Source: DASZIT01 sp052143315 (GTDB lineage Bacteria > Actinomycetota > Acidimicrobiia > Acidimicrobiales > RAAP-2). Taken from it: 36,281 bases of DNA. Position 1 is the first letter of the stretch. Every line of letters begins with the position of its first letter. Location of the stretch: the NCBI GenBank assembly GCA_052143315.1, contig JBKQTE010000020.1, forward strand, positions 1-36,281, read 5' to 3'. This document shows positions 32,426-36,281 of the stretch, one piece after another. The translations under genes were made by a program, and so were the position numbers. Under the pieces are notes generated by a model, which saw only the letters and a list, made by a program, of their open reading frames with translations, had not been told where the DNA came from and did not search any database.

Positions 32426-32431
32426 ACCCAG

Positions 32432-32437
32432 ACGCTA
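32432..32437 (-). promoter_or_regulatory. -10 element of a likely leaderless promoter (kinase gene)
   Basis: The minus strand reads TAGCGT, six bases, then ATG 32425. It faces away from the thioredoxin promoter 46 bases to the right. Confidence 0.42.
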
Positions 32438-32477
32438 CCCGCCGGAGCCGGCCGGTCCCGATCGCAGCCGCTCCCGG

Positions 32478-32483
32478 TATCGT
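32478..32483 (+). promoter_or_regulatory. -10 element of a likely leaderless promoter (thioredoxin gene)
   Basis: TATCGT is followed by seven bases and then ATG 32491. The ATG at 32485 would lie inside the promoter-start interval, so 32491 is the better start. Confidence 0.4.
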
Positions 32484-32490
32484 CATGGCG

Positions 32491-33210
32491 ATGATCGACG
32501 TCACCGATGCCACGTTCGAGCACGAGGTCCTGGCCCGCTCCTCCGAGGTCCCCGTGGTGGTGGACCTCTGGGCGCCGTGGTGCGGTCCGTGTCGGACGCT
32601 CGGGCCGATCCTCGAACGGGCGGTCGACGCCACCGGGGGGAAGGTGGCGCTGGCCAAGGTCAACGTGGACGAGAACCCGGCCATCTCGGGGAGCTTCCGG
32701 GTCCAGTCGATCCCGGCCGTCTTCGCCCTCCGGGACGGGGCGGTCGTCGACAGCTTCATCGGCGCCCAGCCCGAGGCGGCGGTCGAACAGTTCGTGGCCA
32801 GGTTGGCCCCGAGCCCCAGCGAGGCGGACCGGCTGGTGGCGGAGGGGCTGGCGTCCGGGTCGGAGGAGCCCCTGCGGAGCGCCCTCGACCTCCAGCCCGA
32901 CCACGTCGGCGCCATCACCGCCCTGGCCACCATGCTCATCGACCGGGGCGAGACGGCCGAGGCGATCACCCTGCTCGGCCGGATCCCGGAGACCCCCGAG
33001 GTCCGCCGTCTGCTGGCTCAGGCCCGGCTGGCCGCCCAGCGGGTCGACGTGGCCGACGTACCGGTGGAGGACCTGCTCGACGGGCTGCTCGACCGGGTGA
33101 AGGACGACCCCGATGCCCGCCAGGAGTTCCTCGATCTCCTCGAGACGCTGGGGACCGACGACGCCCGCACCGCCGGGTACCGGAAGGCGTTGGCCGCCCG
33201 GCTGTTCTGA
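32491..33210 (+). CDS. Thioredoxin/TPR co-chaperone (YbbN/CnoX family)
   Basis: A 239-residue cytoplasmic protein (241 from ATG 32485). The thioredoxin domain (about 1-105) keeps the active site Trp-Cys-Gly-Pro-Cys with cysteines 31 and 34, and the cis-proline region VQSIPAVFAL. The C-terminal part has TPR-like helices (ALDLQPDHVGAITALATMLI, then AEAITLLGRI) and ends with DDARTAGYRKALAARLF, the standard YbbN terminus. E. coli CnoX protects and hands substrates to GroEL under oxidative stress; many homologues lack CxxC, but this one retains it. The start is chosen by the leaderless TATCGT spacing. It is divergent from the kinase/PAC2 operon. Confidence 0.92.
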   Translation: MIDVTDATFEHEVLARSSEVPVVVDLWAPWCGPCRTLGPILERAVDATGGKVALAKVNVDENPAISGSFRVQSIPAVFALRDGAVVDSFIGAQPEAAVEQFVARLAPSPSEADRLVAEGLASGSEEPLRSALDLQPDHVGAITALATMLIDRGETAEAITLLGRIPETPEVRRLLAQARLAAQRVDVADVPVEDLLDGLLDRVKDDPDARQEFLDLLETLGTDDARTAGYRKALAARLF

Positions 33211-33245
33211 TCTGACCGGCCTCCACCGGCCCCGGCCCGGGACGG

Positions 33246-33251
33246 TAGCGT
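33246..33251 (+). promoter_or_regulatory. -10 element of a likely leaderless promoter (folP2-like gene)
   Basis: TAGCGT is followed by seven bases and then GTG 33259. No Shine-Dalgarno site lies between. Confidence 0.4.
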
Positions 33252-33258
33252 CACGGCC

Positions 33259-34110
33259 GTGCAGGCGACGACCCTCAGGCTCGGGGAGCGGATCTTCGAC
33301 ATCACCGATCGGGCGTTGGTCATGGGGATCCTCAACCGGACCCCCGACTCCTTCTACGACGCGGGAGCCACCTTCGCCCTGGACGACCTGGTCCGCCGGG
33401 CCGAGGCCCTGGTCGACGGGGGTGCCGACCTGCTCGACGTGGGCGGGGTGAAAGCCGGCCCCGGCCCGGAGGTGGGCGAGGCGGAGGAGCTCGACCGGGT
33501 GATCCCGGCCCTGGAGGCGATCCGGCGCCGCTTCGACGTCCCCCTGTCGGTCGACACCTGGCGTGCCTCGGTGGCGCGCCAGGCGTACGCGGCCGGGGCG
33601 GTGGTCGGCAACGACATCAGCGGCTTCGCCGACCCCGACTACCTGCCGGCGGCGGCGGAGGCCGGCGCCACCGTGGTGGCCACCCACATCCGCCTGGCCC
33701 CGAGGGTGCCCGACCCGGAGCCCGACTACGACGACGTCGTCGAGGTGGTGCGGACCTTCCTCCTCGACCGGGCCGACCGGGCCGCCGCCGCCGGCATCCC
33801 CGCCGACCGCATCGTGCTGGACGCCGGCCTCGACCTGGGCAAGACGGCCGAGCAGTCGCTCACCCTCCTCCGGGCCTCCGACCGGCTGGCCTGCCTGGGT
33901 CACCCGTTGCTCCTGTCGGCCTCCAACAAGACCTTCCTCGGCAAGGTCCTCGACCTCGAGATCGGAGAGCGACAGGAGGCCTCGATGTCGGCGGCCGCCC
34001 TCGGCGTCTCGCTCGGCTGTCGCGTCGTCCGGGTGCACGACGTGGTCGGCAGCCGCCAGGTGTGCGACGTCCTCGGCGCCCTCTTCCGCACGAGGCACGG
34101 TGGCCGGTGA
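33259..34110 (+). CDS. folP2: Dihydropteroate synthase-like protein, FolP2 type
   Basis: A 283-residue TIM-barrel protein of the pterin-binding family. Canonical DHPS elements are present as MGILNRTPDSFYD (22-34), LSVDTW, GNDISG and RVHDV. The loop that reads DIGGESTRPG in active DHPS is instead DVGGVKAGPG (60-69), and the late lysine motif is SASNKTFLG rather than xxSRK. These changes match mycobacterial FolP2 (Rv1207), which is reported to lack DHPS activity. Folate synthesis is therefore uncertain, and another FolP1 is expected elsewhere. The stop overlaps the holA GTG, so the two genes are coupled. Confidence 0.85.
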   Translation: MQATTLRLGERIFDITDRALVMGILNRTPDSFYDAGATFALDDLVRRAEALVDGGADLLDVGGVKAGPGPEVGEAEELDRVIPALEAIRRRFDVPLSVDTWRASVARQAYAAGAVVGNDISGFADPDYLPAAAEAGATVVATHIRLAPRVPDPEPDYDDVVEVVRTFLLDRADRAAAAGIPADRIVLDAGLDLGKTAEQSLTLLRASDRLACLGHPLLLSASNKTFLGKVLDLEIGERQEASMSAAALGVSLGCRVVRVHDVVGSRQVCDVLGALFRTRHGGR

Positions 34111-35111
34111 GCACCGCCCGCACCGACGAGGCCCGGCCGGTCTACCTGGTCAAGGGGGACGACCCCTCCCTGGTGTCCCAGCAGGCCCACGTGCTGGTGG
34201 AACGGCTGGTGGCCGGAGGCGACCCGTCGCTGATGGTCGAGGAGTTCGGTGGACCCTCGACCGAGGCGGTCGAGGTGGGGGCGGTGATCGACGCCTGCAC
34301 CACCCCGCCGTTCCTGGTCACCCGGCGGGTGGTGGTCCTCCGCGACGCCGGCCAGCTCACCTCGGCGGACGCCAAGCGGCTGTCGGCCTACCTGTCCGAT
34401 CCGCTCTCCACCACCGTGCTGGTCCTGGTGGGCGGCGGGGGGACGGTTCCGGCGGCCCTCTCCAAGCAGGTCGGCTCGGTGGGCGAGGTCGTCGACACCG
34501 CGGTGGGGCGGGGCAAGGCCCGGACGCAGTGGCTGGCCGAGCACCTGAAGGGCGCCCCGGTCCGGCTGGACGGCCAGGCGACCGCCCGGCTCTCCGAGCA
34601 CCTCGGCAGCGACATGGGCCGGCTGTCCGGGCTGCTCGGTACCCTGGCCTCGGCCTACGGGTCGGGGGCCACGGTCACCCTCGCCGAGCTCGAGCCGTTC
34701 CTCGGGGACGCCGGCTCGGTGGCGCCCTGGGACCTCACCGACGCCCTCGACGCCGGCGACACCGGTCAGGCCCTGGCCGTGCTCCACCGCATGCTCGGGG
34801 CGTCGGGCGCCCATCCGCTGGTGGTGATGGCCTCGCTCCACCGCCACTACCGGCAGATGTTGCGCCTCGACGGCTCCGGAGCCACCACTGCCGAGCAGGC
34901 GGCGACCGCCCTCGGCCTCCAGAGCACCTTCCCGGCCAGGAAAGCCCTGGCCCAGGGCCGGCGCCTGGGCACCGCCGGCGTGGCCCGGGCCATCCGGCTG
35001 CTCGCCGACGCCGACCTCGACGTCCGGGGCTCGACCGCCCTGTCCGGGGAGCTCGTGCTGGAGGTCCTGGTGGCCAGGTTGAGCCGGCTGGCGCCGCCGG
35101 TCAGGAGCTGA
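34107..35111 (+). CDS. holA: DNA polymerase III delta subunit
   Basis: A 334-residue clamp-loader subunit that opens the beta clamp during replication. The N-terminal fold starts VYLVKGDDPSLVSQQAHVLV, followed by VVLRDAGQLTSADAKRLSAY and LVLVGGGGTVPAALSK. The central EHLGSDMGRLSGLLGTLASAY is the typical HolA helix, then DLTDALDAGDTGQALAVLHRM and HPLVVMASLHRHYRQML. Start is GTG 34107 in a GTGA overlap with folP2. The 3' end overlaps the convergent DUF2510 gene by 11 bases. In many actinobacteria rpsT follows holA; it is not in this window. Confidence 0.92.
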   Translation: MSTARTDEARPVYLVKGDDPSLVSQQAHVLVERLVAGGDPSLMVEEFGGPSTEAVEVGAVIDACTTPPFLVTRRVVVLRDAGQLTSADAKRLSAYLSDPLSTTVLVLVGGGGTVPAALSKQVGSVGEVVDTAVGRGKARTQWLAEHLKGAPVRLDGQATARLSEHLGSDMGRLSGLLGTLASAYGSGATVTLAELEPFLGDAGSVAPWDLTDALDAGDTGQALAVLHRMLGASGAHPLVVMASLHRHYRQMLRLDGSGATTAEQAATALGLQSTFPARKALAQGRRLGTAGVARAIRLLADADLDVRGSTALSGELVLEVLVARLSRLAPPVRS

Positions 35112-35751
35112 CCGGGTCGCTCGACGTGACTCCGGCGTCGGCCACCCTCTCCGTCCACCGGAACCCGTCCCAGTAGCGGAACTGGTGACGCCCGGTGGGG
35201 TCGGCCTTCCAGCCGGAGGGGACCACCGGGGTGGGTTCGGGGGCCGGCGGACGTCGGTCGTCCGACGGCTTGGCCGGCACCGGCCGCTCGGTCGGCTGGA
35301 CGGCCTGCACCGGCTGGACGGCCTGGACGGCCTGCTGCCGGCGCACGGCATCCAGGGGAGGGCTGGCCTCCCCGAACGGATTGGGGGCCATCGGGGGGCT
35401 GGCGCCGAAGCTGCCGAAGCCCACCGGTGGGCTGATGGTCCCCTGCAGCCGCCCTCCGGGCTGACCGGGACGACGCGGCGCGGTGACGCCCTCGAGGGGG
35501 ACGCTGGCGGCGCGCCCCTTGGCGGCGACGGAGGCGACCGGCTCGCGGATGATGAACACGTAGATGATCACGCCGATGATCGGGATCACGATGACCAGCG
35601 CCGTCGACAGCGCCCGGCTCTGTCCGGCCCTCGCCCACGCCCACGACGGCAGCCGCAGGATGTCGACGATGCCGAAGACGAGGGCCACCAACGCCACCGC
35701 TCCGATGGCGACCAGAGACACGCTGCTCACTGATGCCGTCAGTCCATCCAT
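35101..35751 (-). CDS. Membrane protein with C-terminal DUF2510 domain
   Basis: A 216-residue protein from ATG 35751, chosen because GAGGGG lies about 11 bases upstream and the first helix begins soon after. An ATG at 35835 would add a non-conserved stretch. Two transmembrane helices (about residues 10-32 and 50-70), with LPSWAWARAGQSRALSTALV between and IPIIGVIIYVFIIREP after, resemble the PLDc_N two-helix unit. A long Pro/Gln-rich linker leads to WKADPTGRHQFRYWDGFRWT, a clear DUF2510 motif. Such proteins are common in actinobacteria but without assigned function. It is convergent with holA. Confidence 0.85.
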   Translation of the reverse strand: MDGLTASVSSVSLVAIGAVALVALVFGIVDILRLPSWAWARAGQSRALSTALVIVIPIIGVIIYVFIIREPVASVAAKGRAASVPLEGVTAPRRPGQPGGRLQGTISPPVGFGSFGASPPMAPNPFGEASPPLDAVRRQQAVQAVQPVQAVQPTERPVPAKPSDDRRPPAPEPTPVVPSGWKADPTGRHQFRYWDGFRWTERVADAGVTSSDPVSS

Positions 35752-36073
35752 CTGCAGTGCCGTCCCCTCGTCATCGCCTGCATCGTGCCGGGCTCGGGAC
35801 GGACCGGGGAGCCGCCGCCCGAGGGGGGCGGTCATCCACGGTTCGTCGCTGTCGGCCTGTCGAAACGATGGATCTCATAATGCAATCGATGACGCGCTGC
35901 AGTACGACTCTACGCCTGATCGCGGCGCGATGGCGGCGCAAGTTCGGTCATGGCGGGGCCGTCGGGGCCGTCGGGGCCGTGGCGGCGCACCTCGAAGAGC
36001 TCCACCCGGATGTGCACCACTTGACGCGATCTCCCCGATACCATGTGCACACCAGAGAGAGGAGGTGGTCCAA

Positions 36074-36118
36074 CTGAGCAGTCAACGTTTCGGGACCCTG
36101 GAGGTGGCTGGCCGCTAA
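36074..36118 (+). CDS. Possible CTG-initiated 14-residue peptide
   Basis: GAGAGGAGGT ends eight bases before a CTG that opens a 14-codon frame, (M)SSQRFGTLEVAGR, closed by TAA at 36118. The ribosome site is one of the best in the window and the spacing is ideal, yet no ATG, GTG or TTG follows it. A leader peptide or upstream frame is likelier than a stand-alone protein. Other explanations are a sequencing error in the start codon or chance. Confidence 0.3.
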   Translation: MSSQRFGTLEVAGR

Positions 36119-36242
36119 GGCGGCTCGCTGTACCACCTGGCGAAACCCAGCCAGACACCCACTGGGAGACCTAGCCGGACCGAGGTCCCATCCGGCGCCA
36201 CACGGGAAACCCGGTGCCTTTATCAGCAACGGTTGTGACGAA

Positions 36243-36268
36243 GGGGCGCCCCGTCGACGGGGCGCCCC
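36243..36268. terminator. Strong GC hairpin (terminator-like)
   Basis: GGGGCGCCCC repeats on both sides of GTCGAC, so the arms pair perfectly over ten bases with a six-base loop. There is no T tract on either strand within the window. It may end the structured RNA upstream or serve both strands. Confidence 0.55.
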
Positions 36269-36281
36269 ATCGTCGGTACGG

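Larger units (their letters stand above)
35752..36281. other. Non-coding right end with structured candidate leader or small RNA
   Basis: No protein gene of normal size is supported in these 530 bases. A nine-base tandem GGGGCCGTC occurs three times near 35955-35985. From about 36050 the plus strand shows a very strong Shine-Dalgarno site, a 14-codon frame, and several stable hairpins (for example CCCAG/CTGGG, GCCGGA/TCCGGC and CGGG/CCCG) before a strong hairpin at 36243. The pattern fits an RNA leader or a small RNA for a gene beyond the window, but no known RNA family was recognised. Confidence 0.4.

Noticed and set aside
36120..36240. Cobalamin riboswitch, suggested by CCCACTGGG and GGGAAACCCGGTGCC
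   Set aside because: The order and spacing of the conserved boxes are wrong, and the full B12-box is absent.
1..36281. CRISPR arrays or prophage structural genes
   Set aside because: No regularly spaced repeats with unique spacers, no cas genes and no phage head, tail or lysis genes were found.

Overview
The window is GC-rich chromosomal DNA from an actinobacterium, most likely class Acidimicrobiia or a close relative. The reasons are the GYWLV..DGGIFAFGDA repeat proteins, an F420-type luciferase-like oxidoreductase, PAC2, DUF1707 and DUF2510 proteins, a FolP2-type DHPS paralogue, a leuS...holA neighbourhood, and promoters that look leaderless (TAnnnT six to eight bases before the start codon). 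The class is inferred from protein style, not from a marker gene search.

1-13.7 kb: a tightly coupled nine-gene plus-strand operon. It opens with three secreted or anchored surface proteins: a DUF916/WxLIP-like protein, then two proteins sharing a paralogous N-terminal domain, the second with seven Ig-like repeats and four GYWLV repeats. A complete Pst-type ABC transporter follows in the unusual order pstB-pstC-pstA-pstS. Next come a 907-residue second PstS-like binding protein and a sortase-fold protein that has lost its catalytic His and Cys. Genes overlap by 4-7 bases or lie 2 bases apart, except for the start of the Ig-repeat gene. All the binding and surface proteins except the Ig-repeat protein carry a C-terminal membrane anchor instead of a lipobox or LPXTG signal. 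The layout suggests one cell-surface machine built around phosphate (or a related solute) capture.

13.7-16.5 kb: a membrane-anchored hypothetical protein and, convergently, a lipoprotein that fuses GYWLV repeats to a class A beta-lactamase-like serine hydrolase, then a small Cys-containing protein.

16.57-24.93 kb: an island of about 8.2 kb at the 3' end of tRNA-Ala(GGC). The intact tRNA lies at the right edge. An 85-base direct repeat (tRNA 3' half plus terminator, three mismatches) marks both ends, and the left copy is a tRNA fragment ending exactly at the anticodon loop. No integrase is visible. The island holds IS1380-type transposase remnants facing opposite ways, an intact IS30-type element, a truncated GYWLV-repeat gene, and an AT-richer cargo: a divergent acyl carrier protein, a small secreted protein, an ABC ATPase, two membrane proteins and two GNAT-fold proteins. 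This cargo is the best candidate for an undescribed system.

25-36.3 kb: housekeeping and conserved actinobacterial genes: a lipoprotein, leuS, an LLM-class F420-type oxidoreductase, a DUF1707 protein, a PAC2 protein coupled to an aminoglycoside-phosphotransferase-like kinase, a thioredoxin/TPR co-chaperone (YbbN/CnoX type), a FolP2-type DHPS-like protein coupled to holA, and a DUF2510 membrane protein. The right end is a structured non-coding stretch with a very strong Shine-Dalgarno site in front of a possible CTG-initiated 14-residue peptide and a strong hairpin.
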